64,000 nucleotides of DNA from an uncultured Collinsella sp. (GTDB taxonomy: Bacteria; Actinomycetota; Coriobacteriia; Coriobacteriales; Coriobacteriaceae): contig CABUNB010000001.1 in the NCBI GenBank assembly GCA_902492755.1, forward strand, positions 62,001 to 126,000, in the 5' to 3' direction. Position numbers and translations under genes: made by a program. Each line of letters begins with the position of its first letter. Position 1 is the first letter of the stretch. Shown piece after piece: positions 7,208 through 16,410 of this stretch. The notes beneath the pieces were generated by a model. That model had not been told where the DNA came from. It did no database searches and worked only from the letters and a program-made list of their open reading frames with translations.

Positions 7208-10200
7208 CTAGCGCTTACGGATACCCCAGACCAGGGTTCCGACGCCGGCCATGGCAATAACAAATGCCATGAGCAGTGCAGCGGCCTGCTGGTCACCCGT
7301 GGTGGGCAGGAAGCCCTTGACCGTCTTGACGATGTTCGTCACGGTCTTGGGCGTGCCGGGATCGGGCGTCGGCACGGGCGTCTCGGGCTTCTTGTACGCG
7401 TTGTTGAACACGATACCCTCGACGCTCTTGTCGCCCTTGGTAAAGGCGACGTTCGCCTTGAGGTTGCCCTCGCCGTCGTCGACCACGTTGACGGTCGCGG
7501 TAAAGACGGACTTGTCATAGGTCATACCGACCTCGTCGCCCTTGACCTCGCTGATGGTGTAGACGTACGTACCAGGCTCGTCGTACTCGAACTTGTCGAA
7601 GTTGATCTTGCCGTCGGCATCGTTGGTGACGGTGGACTCGATGTCCTCGCCAACGAGCTTAAAGCTAAACTCGTCCTTCTTGAGCTCGCGTCCCTCGAGC
7701 ACCTTGATGGCGCCGATGGAGACCTGCGTGGGCATGGCGTGATACTTGTTGGTAAAGCCAGCCGACTCGGTGGTTCCCTCGAGCTTGTGCGTCGCGGTCA
7801 GCGTGCCGTCGCCATTGTCGGAGACGGTGGTCACGACGGTGTAGGTCGTACCGTCATAGGCGACGCCCTTGTACAGGCCGAGCGCGTTGGGGCAAGCCTC
7901 GCGCAGCGTGTACGTGTGCGTGCCGGGCGCCTCGTAGCGGATCGGGCTCAGCGTAACGTTGCCGCTGGCGTCGTTGGTGCCACTAGCGACAGTCACGCCG
8001 TCCTCGAGCAGCTCGAACGTGAACTCGCCAGCTGCAAGGTCACGTCCGGTCAGACGCTTGACGGTCGTGACCTGATCGGTCACGGAAGAATCGGTAGGCG
8101 CCACGCTGTACGTGTTGGTGAACGTAAAGTCCGCACCGTCGCCGCCGTCGCGCTTGACGCCCAGGTGCCCAGCGCCGTCGTCAGTCACGGTATAGGAAAC
8201 CTTGCGCGTGGCGTTGGCGTCGTTGGTCACGCCAGGGGCGCTACCGGACTCGGTCACCGTGTAGGTAAAAGTGTGCGAGCGCGGGGCGGTGAGGGCTGCG
8301 GGCTCGGACTCGTCGCTGGGCTCGTCGGCGTTGACATCAGCGTCGGCGTCGGCCTCTTCAGCCTCTGCCTCTTCAGCCTCTGCCTCGTCGGCCTCGTCTG
8401 CCTCGGCCTTATCGGTCGCATCGTCCATCACGCCCAGGGCGCGGTTGAGGTCCTCGAGCGTAAAGTGGATCTTGCCAAAGTCCACGTTGCCGGCCGTGTC
8501 GTTGGTTGCGGTCGTGTGCTCGGGCATCGGGGCACCCGCCTCGTCAGCGGTCACGGTAAAGGTAAACTTACCTGCGATGTCGGCCGGGGTCAGGCCCTCA
8601 GCTGCCTGGAGCTTCTTAGTGCCGGCGAGCGCGGCGTCAACGGCTTCGGCGCCGTAGACGTTCTCGAACAAGGGCTCGACGCCGCCGTAGTCGACCGTTG
8701 CCGTCAGGGTACCGTCACCGTTGTCGACGACGATAACCTTAAAGCCAAAGCTCCACGTTGTAGCGGAAACGCCATTCGGCAGCCCGAATAAATCTTCGTA
8801 GGCCGTGTAGTTAATGGTCCAGGCAAGCTTACCGTCCTTGTCGGTACGATGGGCAAGCCCAGCAGCCTCAAGATTAGCAAGCATCTTAGTGTCGTAGTGC
8901 AGCGTATCAAAGCTCACGTGCCCGCCGATATTGGGCTTGAGGTTTTCGTATGCCACAAGCTCACCCTGATAGGCGATGCCGAACCAGAACTCGCCGTCGG
9001 CCATCGGGCGGCCGGTCAGAGTCTTGGTGGCAACGACCTGAGCGGCGGTGCCACCAGGCGTGTTGGTCGTAGCGCTGTAACTGTTGTGGAACGGCACCAG
9101 GGCCTTCTCGACCTTGCTCTCGCCACTCTTGTGGACCGTCTCATGCGTGCCCTCGGGACCGCCGGAAACGGTCGTCGTAGCAGTGAGCGTGCCGGCGGTG
9201 TCGTCGGCGATGGCGATCGTCACCGTGCGCACGGCGTCGTCGTAGGTGTAACCGGGCTGGCCGTCGTTCTTCTCGGCCACGGTGTACGTAAAGGTCTTGC
9301 CGGCGTCAGCCTGCGTAAATATAACCTCATGACCAGCCAGAATGTCGATCAGTCCGACCGTTGCCTCTGCCGCTGCGGGGGACTTGAAGCTATTAGCCCC
9401 GGGCAGCAGACCGAGCGCGCGAGCCGAAGCGTCGTCAGCAGGTGTCACGGTAAAGGTGAACTGACCCTCGGTCATGGGGCGGCCGTCCAGATACTTGCTG
9501 AGCCACAGACCGCCGGCAGCGGTGTAGTTAAGCTCAGTGCGGTACGTGTTGGTAAAGCGTCCGTTTTCCTTCTTGGTGACGTTGGCGGTCAGGGTGCCAT
9601 CGCCGTCCTCGGTCACGGTCACTTCGGCGGTTGCGACATGCGCTTCATACGTCATGCCGACCGTGCTGCCCGCGTTCTCGCGAATCTCGTACTTATAGGT
9701 TCCGGCGGCAGCGTAGTGAATCTTGCCGAACTTGATGGTGGCGATGCCGTCCTTCGCGTCCTTCTTGCTCACGGTCACGGTTGCGGGATCAGGCAGCGGG
9801 GCGCCCTCGGGAGCGGTGATGGTAAAGCTAAACTCGTCCCCATCCGTCCAGTCGCGGCCGTCAATGGCCTTGCTCAGGCCAAAGTCGAGCTCGGTCTCGA
9901 GCGGGGTCACGCTGTAGGTGTTCTCGAAGGTCGCAGCCTCGGCGTCGTCCTTCAGAGCATGTGTGGCGCTGAGCGTACCATCGCCGTTGTCCGTGATGGT
10001 GGTCTCGATAGTGTACTTGGTGTCACTGTAGGTGATGCCCTTGCTGATGGTTCCGCCGTTGACCTCGCGCAGTGTGTAGGTGTGCGTTCCGGCCTTGTCG
10101 TACTTCACGGCGCTCATCGTGATCTTGCCGTCGGCGGCGTTCTTGCCGGTGGCGACGACCTTGGCGTCCTTGCCCTCGCCCTCGACGAGCTCGAAGGAGA

Positions 10201-13200
10201 ACTCGCCCTCAGTCATGTCGCGCCCGGTCAGAACCTTGGTCGCGGCGATCTTGTCGGTGACGCTAAATTCGCCGGGGTTCGGCTTGTAGGAATTCTTGAA
10301 CTCAGCAGTCGTGGCATCCTTCAGCTCGTGCTTCGCCTCGAGCTTGCCCTTGCCGTTATCGGTGATCGTGGTCACGACGGTATAGGTCTTGTCGTCGTAG
10401 GTGATGCCGTTGCCTTCGGCACCCTTAACCTCGCGCAGGATATAGGTATGCTCGCCAGGCTTATCGTAGGTGATTTTGTCCATGACGATCTTGCCGTCGG
10501 CATCGTTCTTGCCGGTGACGACGACATCGTTACCCTCGACGAGCTCGAAGGAGAACTCGCCGTCCTTGAGATCGCGGCCGGTCAGGGACTTGGTCGCGGT
10601 GATCTGGTCGGTGACACTGGAGCTCACGGGAGTCACGTTGTAGGCGTTCTCGAACGCTGCGGGCTCGTCGCCCTGCAGCTTGTGCTCAACCGCAAGCTTG
10701 CCATTGCCATCGTCGGTGACGGTAGTCACGATGGTGTACTCAGCGGTGCTGTAGGTAATACCGTTGTCGGCGTCGCCCTTGACCTCACGCAGCACGTAGG
10801 TGTGCGTTCCGGCCTTGTCGTACTTCACGGTGCTCATCTTGATGTTGCCGTCGGCATCGTTGGTGCCGGTGGCGACGACCTTGGCGCCCTCGCCCTCGAC
10901 GAGCTCGAAGGAGAACTCGCCGTCCTTGAGATCGCGGCCGGTCAGGGACTTGGTCGCGGTGATCTGGTCGGTGACGCTGGACTCGTTCGGGGCAGTGTTG
11001 TACTTGTTCTCAAAGCGTGCCGGCTTGGTGCCCTCGAGCGCATGGGTCACCTTAAGCGTGCCGTCGCCGTTGTCGATGACGCTCGTCTTGATGGTGTAGC
11101 TCGTCTTATCGTACGTGATCCCGTTGCTCAGCCCCGCTTCGTTGGGGAGCTTCTCACGCAGCTTGTAGGTGTGAGTGCCGGGCTTATCGTAAGTGATTTT
11201 GTCCATGACGATCTTGCCGTCGGCAGCGTTAGTGCCCTTGGCGACGACCTTGTTACCCTCGACGAGCTCGAAGGAGAACTCGCCCTCCTTGAGGTCGCGC
11301 CCGGTCAGGACCTTCTTCGCGGTGATCTGGTCCTCGACAGGCTTCACGCTATAGGTGTTCTTGAACTCGGTCTCGCCCGAGATCTTTTCAACGTCAGCCT
11401 TAAGCCCACCTGTGGCCTTAACAGCCACGGTCACCTTGAACGTGGCAACGTTCTCGCTGTAGGTAATGCCACCGACGCCGCCCTTGACCTCGCGGACCTC
11501 ATAGGTGTACTCGCCCGGCTTGTTATAGGTGATCTCGCCAAAGTTAATGGCCGCCTTGCCATTGTCGTCCAGGTCGGCATTGGTCACGGTCGCGGTCGCG
11601 GGTGCGGGCATCGGGGCGTCATTCTCGGACGTCGCGGAGAGCTCAAACTTAAACTCGTCCGTATCCGTCCAATCGCGACCCTCGAGCACCTTGGTCAGGC
11701 CAAAGCTCGTCTTGGTATCCACCGTTGCCGGCGTCACGTTAAAGCTGATCTTGCCGTTGTTGCCCAGGTGAACGTCAACCTCCGTGGCGTTGTTGTTCCA
11801 CTTGGGGTTGAGCACGTCGGCCGCGGTGCGGGTGGGGTTGTCACCGCCCACACGCTCCTTGGTGGTATGCAATTCGTCAATAAAGGCCAGGCGCGCGGTT
11901 CCCTTGCTAAACGACAGGTTTCCGTTCGCGTCGCGCACGAAGGCGTCCTCAGAGCTCGCGGCGTCTCCGCCGGTAAACTCAATAACGGCAATACGGGATT
12001 CGGCCTTACCGTCTGCGCCCAGCGCCTCGAACTCATCCTTGTAGTAATAGATGCCCTCGGCAGCCAGCGAGCCCGTCGCAGGCGTTGTGCAGTTCTTATC
12101 CACATAAATGGGAGTCTGCTTCTGGAAATAGTAATAACGATTGGAATCGGCGGGCTCAAAGTTCGCAATCGTATCGCCCAGCGTACCGCCATTCCACTTG
12201 TTCGCGTAGAAGTTAACAGTCTTGGAGCCGTTCTCCGCGGTGATCGTATTGCTCTTGATGTAGTCCTTAAGCCCCACTACCTGCTCGGGTGTAAACAGGT
12301 TATCGAGCGCGTCTTTCTTAACACTCGAGGTGTAGTTCACCTGGATGGGCTCAGTATCGTCGACCGTAAGAACGCCATCGGTAATCTTAAAGTGGCGCAG
12401 CGGAATCAGCGACGCGGGAATCTTGACCGTTACGATATCGCCGGTCTGGGGCTCGCCCTTTCCGGCATGCTGAACGGTGATAACCAAGTTCGCGGCGGCA
12501 CCAGTAAATGTATAGGTATCGACATTGCCCTCGGCCTTCATTGCCGGGCCAGTAAACGTCTCGCCGTTGTACACGACAGACGTAAAGTTGTCGACCTGCA
12601 TAAAGTCGCCCAGCTCGTCAGTAAACGTAATATAGCCAGACTTATGCTCGCCATAACCGCCGTGAACTTCGGTCGGGTAACCGGCTTGGATAATGCTTCC
12701 CGAGATCTCTTCGAAGATTTTCTCGAGCTCAGAAGCGCTGGTTGCCGACTTGTAGTAATTGGCGTTTTCTGCGCGCGCACCAAAGTTGATGGTCCATTCG
12801 TCCCAGACAGAAATGCTGGATGAGGCGGCAGGATAGTTGCTCGACACGGCATGCATGAACTTATTCTCTTTGCTTGTGCCATCAGCCGTGGGGATGGCAC
12901 TGGGGTTTACGCCGCTAAAGATACCGATCGTATAAATGTCGGCACCTTTATCCTTGATCTTCTTGGCGCTGTTGATAGCGTCATTGGCAACCTCGTTCTC
13001 GAATTCGTCCCAACTCGTGGGCGAGCCATCGGTGAAGAAGACGACGACCTTCTTGGCGTCGGCGCGATCAGACGAAATGCCCTCAGCCAGTTGTAAGCCG
13101 TAATCGGCTCGCGTGGCGCCAGCGGGACTGATGGAGTCGATCGTACTCTTAAGGCTCTCCGCGTCCTCGCCCTTGCAGAGCGTCAGCTTCTTCATGGTCT

Positions 13201-13780
13201 GCGAATAGTTGTAGCCGTATCTATCCTTACCGTTGCCGACATCAGTGGACTTTGTGCCCGCGAACTTAACGATGGCGACCTTGTGCTGCTTGGACTCATC
13301 TGCAATACCTTGGTTTTGCGTGGCGATGGTGTCAATAAAGCTATTGGCGGCCTTCTTCAGCGCATCAATACGCTTGGTTCCGTCATTTCCGCTCATGTCA
13401 TCCTTCATCGAGCCAGAAGCATCCAACACCAGCACGATGTCGAGCGGCTTGCCGGAGACCGTCGTATCGGATGTCGAAGAGATAGCAGACAGCGTGGTCA
13501 GGAAATCAGAATCCCCGTTCTCGACTGCCTTGACCGTCTTATCGGTCCAGATTCGGCCGACGTTTTGAGTTGTTACTTCCTTGCCGTCATAGCCGCCGGC
13601 CCAGAACTTCCAGTAGTTGCTGGTATCGCGGTCGACGACCGTTTTTCCGGTCATGGCCGGTCCGTCCATTCCTGTGCTGGACCTGGCGTTGGCCTCGGGC
13701 AGCATGGCAAATGCTGCAGCCGGCAACACAAGCACTACGGCAAGTATCACCGCCAAGAGACCCCTCGTGTACTTACTCAT
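7208..13780 (-). CDS. Giant cell-wall-anchored VWA / isopeptide-repeat surface fibre protein
   Basis: The protein has 2190 residues. The signal peptide is at residues 1-32. A von Willebrand factor A domain (about 113-360) has the MIDAS motif DASGSM at 120-125. Then come eleven repeats of about 95-115 residues of the Spy0128/FctA pilin-isopeptide type. Each has a Lys in (K)xLTGRD or a variant, an acidic strand such as FSFELVEG, and a closing FxNxY, the Lys/Glu/Asn pattern known to form intramolecular isopeptide bonds. Repeat 8 holds a strongly acidic Asp/Glu/Ala insert. The C-terminus has LPTTG (about 2158), a hydrophobic helix and RKR, a sortase substrate. The start has a GAAGGGAG ribosome site. 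It is probably an adhesin or pilin-like stalk with a VWA tip. No sortase gene is in the window. Confidence 0.93.
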   Translation of the reverse strand: MSKYTRGLLAVILAVVLVLPAAAFAMLPEANARSSTGMDGPAMTGKTVVDRDTSNYWKFWAGGYDGKEVTTQNVGRIWTDKTVKAVENGDSDFLTTLSAISSTSDTTVSGKPLDIVLVLDASGSMKDDMSGNDGTKRIDALKKAANSFIDTIATQNQGIADESKQHKVAIVKFAGTKSTDVGNGKDRYGYNYSQTMKKLTLCKGEDAESLKSTIDSISPAGATRADYGLQLAEGISSDRADAKKVVVFFTDGSPTSWDEFENEVANDAINSAKKIKDKGADIYTIGIFSGVNPSAIPTADGTSKENKFMHAVSSNYPAASSSISVWDEWTINFGARAENANYYKSATSASELEKIFEEISGSIIQAGYPTEVHGGYGEHKSGYITFTDELGDFMQVDNFTSVVYNGETFTGPAMKAEGNVDTYTFTGAAANLVITVQHAGKGEPQTGDIVTVKIPASLIPLRHFKITDGVLTVDDTEPIQVNYTSSVKKDALDNLFTPEQVVGLKDYIKSNTITAENGSKTVNFYANKWNGGTLGDTIANFEPADSNRYYYFQKQTPIYVDKNCTTPATGSLAAEGIYYYKDEFEALGADGKAESRIAVIEFTGGDAASSEDAFVRDANGNLSFSKGTARLAFIDELHTTKERVGGDNPTRTAADVLNPKWNNNATEVDVHLGNNGKISFNVTPATVDTKTSFGLTKVLEGRDWTDTDEFKFELSATSENDAPMPAPATATVTNADLDDNGKAAINFGEITYNKPGEYTYEVREVKGGVGGITYSENVATFKVTVAVKATGGLKADVEKISGETEFKNTYSVKPVEDQITAKKVLTGRDLKEGEFSFELVEGNKVVAKGTNAADGKIVMDKITYDKPGTHTYKLREKLPNEAGLSNGITYDKTSYTIKTSVIDNGDGTLKVTHALEGTKPARFENKYNTAPNESSVTDQITATKSLTGRDLKDGEFSFELVEGEGAKVVATGTNDADGNIKMSTVKYDKAGTHTYVLREVKGDADNGITYSTAEYTIVTTVTDDGNGKLAVEHKLQGDEPAAFENAYNVTPVSSSVTDQITATKSLTGRDLKDGEFSFELVEGNDVVVTGKNDADGKIVMDKITYDKPGEHTYILREVKGAEGNGITYDDKTYTVVTTITDNGKGKLEAKHELKDATTAEFKNSYKPNPGEFSVTDKIAATKVLTGRDMTEGEFSFELVEGEGKDAKVVATGKNAADGKITMSAVKYDKAGTHTYTLREVNGGTISKGITYSDTKYTIETTITDNGDGTLSATHALKDDAEAATFENTYSVTPLETELDFGLSKAIDGRDWTDGDEFSFTITAPEGAPLPDPATVTVSKKDAKDGIATIKFGKIHYAAAGTYKYEIRENAGSTVGMTYEAHVATAEVTVTEDGDGTLTANVTKKENGRFTNTYRTELNYTAAGGLWLSKYLDGRPMTEGQFTFTVTPADDASARALGLLPGANSFKSPAAAEATVGLIDILAGHEVIFTQADAGKTFTYTVAEKNDGQPGYTYDDAVRTVTIAIADDTAGTLTATTTVSGGPEGTHETVHKSGESKVEKALVPFHNSYSATTNTPGGTAAQVVATKTLTGRPMADGEFWFGIAYQGELVAYENLKPNIGGHVSFDTLHYDTKMLANLEAAGLAHRTDKDGKLAWTINYTAYEDLFGLPNGVSATTWSFGFKVIVVDNGDGTLTATVDYGGVEPLFENVYGAEAVDAALAGTKKLQAAEGLTPADIAGKFTFTVTADEAGAPMPEHTTATNDTAGNVDFGKIHFTLEDLNRALGVMDDATDKAEADEADEAEAEEAEAEEADADADVNADEPSDESEPAALTAPRSHTFTYTVTESGSAPGVTNDANATRKVSYTVTDDGAGHLGVKRDGGDGADFTFTNTYSVAPTDSSVTDQVTTVKRLTGRDLAAGEFTFELLEDGVTVASGTNDASGNVTLSPIRYEAPGTHTYTLREACPNALGLYKGVAYDGTTYTVVTTVSDNGDGTLTATHKLEGTTESAGFTNKYHAMPTQVSIGAIKVLEGRELKKDEFSFKLVGEDIESTVTNDADGKINFDKFEYDEPGTYVYTISEVKGDEVGMTYDKSVFTATVNVVDDGEGNLKANVAFTKGDKSVEGIVFNNAYKKPETPVPTPDPGTPKTVTNIVKTVKGFLPTTGDQQAAALLMAFVIAMAGVGTLVWGIRKR

Positions 13781-13832
13781 CGCGTCTCCCTTCTCGCGGT
13801 CTCAGACCTTGCAACAGCCTAAAGTTACGAAA

Positions 13833-13912
13833 TGAGACACAATTTGGGCAGGTGACACATGTTCCAGATTCTGTTTTGGGCGTGAGACAAATGTCTCACC
13901 AAAGTTGAGACA
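13833..13912. promoter_or_regulatory. Cluster of TGAGACA motifs upstream of the adhesin gene
   Basis: TGAGACA occurs at 13833-13839, 13883-13889 and 13906-13912, and inverted as TGTCTCA at 13892-13898. The middle pair forms the dyad GTGAGAC-4-GTCTCAC (13882-13899). The group lies 50-130 nt upstream of the adhesin start and looks like a set of operator sites. The binding regulator is unknown; the two-component regulator at 5971-6600 is one candidate. Confidence 0.5.
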
Positions 13913-13950
13913 CGGCGTTTTCGCAGGAAAACGGGTGCGACTCAAGATGG

Positions 13951-13998
13951 ACGGGGCAAAAGGGCCCGTTTTCCTCCGTCCTTGGGGGATCAAGGGCC
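13951..13998. repeat. GATCC-type hairpin repeat, copy F2
   Basis: It shares CGTTTTCCTCCGTC and GGGGGATCA with the copy at 6852-6900 and lies 22 nt to the left of nested repeat E3. The left arm has diverged, so the hairpin is weaker here. Confidence 0.5.
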
Positions 13999-14019
13999 GT
14001 CACCGATATGGCGCCATTT

Positions 14020-14173
14020 CAAAACCATGCCGGTTTACTACGATAAAAATAAGATCCCCGACCACGCGTGACTTTTTCGCAAAACCGCAAGCCGTCTACC
14101 TGCGATTTTGATTTTGCCAAATGCGGCGCGGTCGGGGGTAGGCGATTTATCGTAGTAATCCGGCATAGTTTTG
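14020..14173. repeat. 154-nt nested inverted repeat, copy E3
   Basis: Arms 14020-14047 and 14146-14173 pair over 28 nt with two mismatches. The inner half of each arm (CTACGATAAA/TTTATCGTAG) differs from E1 and E4 but still pairs. The CCCC block is 36 nt from the left end, as in the other copies. AAAACCGCA is at 14081. The element lies between the adhesin promoter and the hydrogenase operon terminator. Confidence 0.83.
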
Positions 14174-14204
14174 TTCGCGGCGGCTCCACCGCTCGTTTAA
14201 GCGC

Positions 14205-14237
14205 GGGACCGGTGGGGCATTTTGCCCCACCGGTCCC
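14205..14237 (-). terminator. Hairpin terminating the hydrogenase operon
   Basis: A perfect 15-bp stem (GGGACCGGTGGGGCA with its complement) has a 3-nt loop and sits 11 nt after the last hydrogenase gene. No T tract follows on the minus strand, so the mechanism is uncertain. Confidence 0.6.
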
Positions 14238-14247
14238 TATTCCAGCT

Positions 14248-14589
14248 CTATTCCGGTTTGGTTTCCACCGTGGGAGTCTTGTCCGCCGCGACTGGAGTGC
14301 GGGCGGTATCCATAGTCAGGCAGTGCTTGGGGCAGCTCTCGATGCACTCGCCGCATACCACGCAGGCATACGGGTCAATCGACCACGTTCCACCCTTGCG
14401 ATCAACCGCGAGCGCGCCCGCCGGGCAGCGACGCGCACACATGCCGCAGCAGATACACACGTCCATGTCGTTAACGATGTGCCCACGCAGGCGCTCGGGT
14501 GCCGCGAGCTTCTCCTGCGGATAGCACACCGTTACCGGCTGCTTGACCATAGAACCCAAGGCCGTCTTGGCAAATGTCAGCAAACTCAT
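14248..14589 (-). CDS. Hydrogenase-associated 2x[4Fe-4S] ferredoxin subunit (HycF/EchF-like)
   Basis: The protein has 113 residues. Two 4Fe-4S motifs are present: CICCGMCARRCP (about residues 44-55) and CVVCGECIESCP (about 75-86). A short N-terminal stretch matches the HycF/NuoI type, and the Lys/Pro-rich C-terminal tail is not conserved. It is the last gene of the five-gene operon, 7 nt after the large subunit gene, with a GGAAAGG ribosome site. The role known for the family is electron transfer between a soluble ferredoxin and the small-subunit cluster in the peripheral arm. It lacks any long C-terminal fusion. Confidence 0.9.
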   Translation of the reverse strand: MSLLTFAKTALGSMVKQPVTVCYPQEKLAAPERLRGHIVNDMDVCICCGMCARRCPAGALAVDRKGGTWSIDPYACVVCGECIESCPKHCLTMDTARTPVAADKTPTVETKPE

Positions 14590-14596
14590 GCCGCGC

Positions 14597-15685
14597 CTAC
14601 CTTTCCGTGCAGCTAATGCAGGGGTCGATGGTCAGGATAATCATAGGCACGTTGGCAATGAGCACGCCCTGCAGCGCATGCGTCAGACCCGCTAGATTTT
14701 GCGACGTCGGCGTGCGCACGCGGAAACGGTCCAAGTTCTTGGTGCCGTTGCCGCGCACATAGTAATACGCCTCGCCGCGCGGCTGCTCAATCACAACCTC
14801 GCCGCGCGCGCCGTCGGCCGGCGTGAGCTTGGTACGCCCACCGATACCGTCGTGCGGAATCTTGCCCACAAGCTCCTTGATGATGTCCATAGCCTGCGTG
14901 ACCTCGGCGCAACGCACCTGGCAGCGGGCATAGCAGTCGCCATCGGTAGCGACAATTGGCTCAAATGCAGCCAGATCCGCATAGGCGCCGTCGCCAAACA
15001 TGCGCACGTCATAGTCCACGCCCGAGGCGCGGCCGAACGGGCCGACCATCGAAAGCTCCAGTGCGTCCTTCTTGCTGATCACGCCCACGCCGTGCAGGCG
15101 CTCGCCGCAGCTGTCGTCGTCCAAAAACGTATGCACCAGGGCCTCGTAGTCAGGACGCATGGCATCGAGCGTCTGGACAATGCCCGCCAGCTCGGAATCC
15201 TCGATATCGTGCTTAAGGCCGCCGATCTCGTTAATCGACAGGATCACGCGACCGCCGCACGTGCTCTCAAAGATCTTGAGTATCTGCTCGCGCAGCGTCC
15301 ACGAACGATAGAACAACGCCTCAAAGCCAAAGGCATCGGCGAGCAGGCCCAGCCACAATAGATGCGAGTGGATGCGCGAAAGCTCGTGCAAAATGGTGCG
15401 AATATACTGCACGCGGCCGGGCACCTCGATGTCGAGCATGCGCTCGCAGGCGCTGGCATAGCCGCAGCTGTGGCCCACGGCGCAGATGCCGCAGATGCGC
15501 TCGGCGATGTAGCCAAACTGGTGCATGTCGCGCTTTTCGGTGAGCTTCTCGAGCCCGCGGTGCACAAAGCCGATCTGCGGAATTGCCTCGATGACGCGGT
15601 CGTCCTCGATCACCAGGTCCAGATGAAGCGGCTCGGGCAGCACCGGGTGCTGCGGGCCAAACGGAATGACGGAGCGATGTGCCAT
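14597..15685 (-). CDS. [NiFe] hydrogenase large subunit, group 4 (EchE/HycE-like)
   Basis: The protein has 362 residues. The N-terminal nickel ligand motif is RICGICAVGHSCGYA (about residues 63-77) and the C-terminal one is DPCISC, followed only by TER and the stop. Both CxxC pairs needed for the NiFe site are therefore present, so this is a true hydrogenase rather than a NuoD subunit, which lacks them. The protein ends right after the second motif, with no cleavable C-terminal peptide. The start overlaps the ribosome site region of the NuoC-like gene stop (GGAGGCGTAA). It catalyses proton reduction or H2 oxidation at the membrane-associated peripheral arm. Confidence 0.94.
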   Translation of the reverse strand: MAHRSVIPFGPQHPVLPEPLHLDLVIEDDRVIEAIPQIGFVHRGLEKLTEKRDMHQFGYIAERICGICAVGHSCGYASACERMLDIEVPGRVQYIRTILHELSRIHSHLLWLGLLADAFGFEALFYRSWTLREQILKIFESTCGGRVILSINEIGGLKHDIEDSELAGIVQTLDAMRPDYEALVHTFLDDDSCGERLHGVGVISKKDALELSMVGPFGRASGVDYDVRMFGDGAYADLAAFEPIVATDGDCYARCQVRCAEVTQAMDIIKELVGKIPHDGIGGRTKLTPADGARGEVVIEQPRGEAYYYVRGNGTKNLDRFRVRTPTSQNLAGLTHALQGVLIANVPMIILTIDPCISCTER

Positions 15686-15690
15686 GGACC

Positions 15691-16410
15691 TTACGCCTCC
15701 TTTTTCTGCTTGTCGCGGGCGGCCTTGGCGGCAAGCGCCGCGCGGACCTTGGCCGCTTTCTCGGGATCCATGGCGGCGAGCTTTGCCTCCATCTCGGCGG
15801 CCTTGAGCGCAGCCTTCGCAGCAGCCTCATCGTGCTGAGCATCGGAGCCGGCAGCCGCAGCGGGCTGGACGGCAGCAACGCTCGCAGCATCGCCGACACC
15901 CGCGGCGCCCTTCCCCGCAGCGGCCGCAGCCGCGGCGACCTTCTCGGCCGCGGCCTTGCGCGCCTTGGCCTCGGCGGCCGCGCGGACTTTCATGGCCTTC
16001 TCGCGCGCGGCCTTCACCTCGGGCGTGATAACGCTCATGGGCTCGGCGGTCGAAACCTGGTAGAAAAAGCCCTTAAAGTCGATCTGCATGTCGGTAATGG
16101 CAAGACCAAACAGGTCGTGGGCCTCATTTTCAAACGGGAACACCGCGGGGTAATACGAGCTGATGGACGGAATCTCCTGGTACTGGTCGATGCCCTCAAC
16201 CACCAGGTTCTCAATCGCATAGCTACCGTCCTGCGCAATATGCTCCTGAGCAGCACGAACGTTGATAAACGTATAGACCAAGCGATACGAGCCGTCGTCG
16301 ACGTTGCGCTCAGCGTGCATTTGCACAAAGCGCGCACCGACGCCCTTAAGCGCCTGGACATGCGACAGGAGCTCGTCGATCCCGACGGTGGTATAGATTG
16401 CCTTTTGCAT
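15691..16410 (-). CDS. Hydrogenase 30-kDa (NuoC/EchD-like) subunit with Ala/Lys-rich tail
   Basis: The protein has 239 residues. Residues 1-130 match the Complex I 30-kDa family: RLVYTFINVRAAQ, ISSYYPAVFPFENEAHDLFGL and FKGFFYQVS, with the expected E-x-E-x-x-D-x-F block. Residues 131-239 form a low-complexity, alanine-, lysine- and glutamate-rich helical tail, unlike the short C-termini of typical family members. The start codon overlaps the small-subunit stop by one base (TAATG). The core probably bridges large and small subunits. The tail's role is unknown. Confidence 0.88.
   Translation of the reverse strand: MQKAIYTTVGIDELLSHVQALKGVGARFVQMHAERNVDDGSYRLVYTFINVRAAQEHIAQDGSYAIENLVVEGIDQYQEIPSISSYYPAVFPFENEAHDLFGLAITDMQIDFKGFFYQVSTAEPMSVITPEVKAAREKAMKVRAAAEAKARKAAAEKVAAAAAAAGKGAAGVGDAASVAAVQPAAAAGSDAQHDEAAAKAALKAAEMEAKLAAMDPEKAAKVRAALAAKAARDKQKKEA

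Noticed and set aside
8849..12823. A 1324-codon open frame on the plus strand, opposite the adhesin gene
   Set aside because: It mirrors a high-GC repetitive gene. The minus strand has a signal peptide, VWA domain, isopeptide repeats and sortase signal, whereas the plus-strand product is a low-complexity Gly/Val/Asp-rich string without domains or ribosome site.
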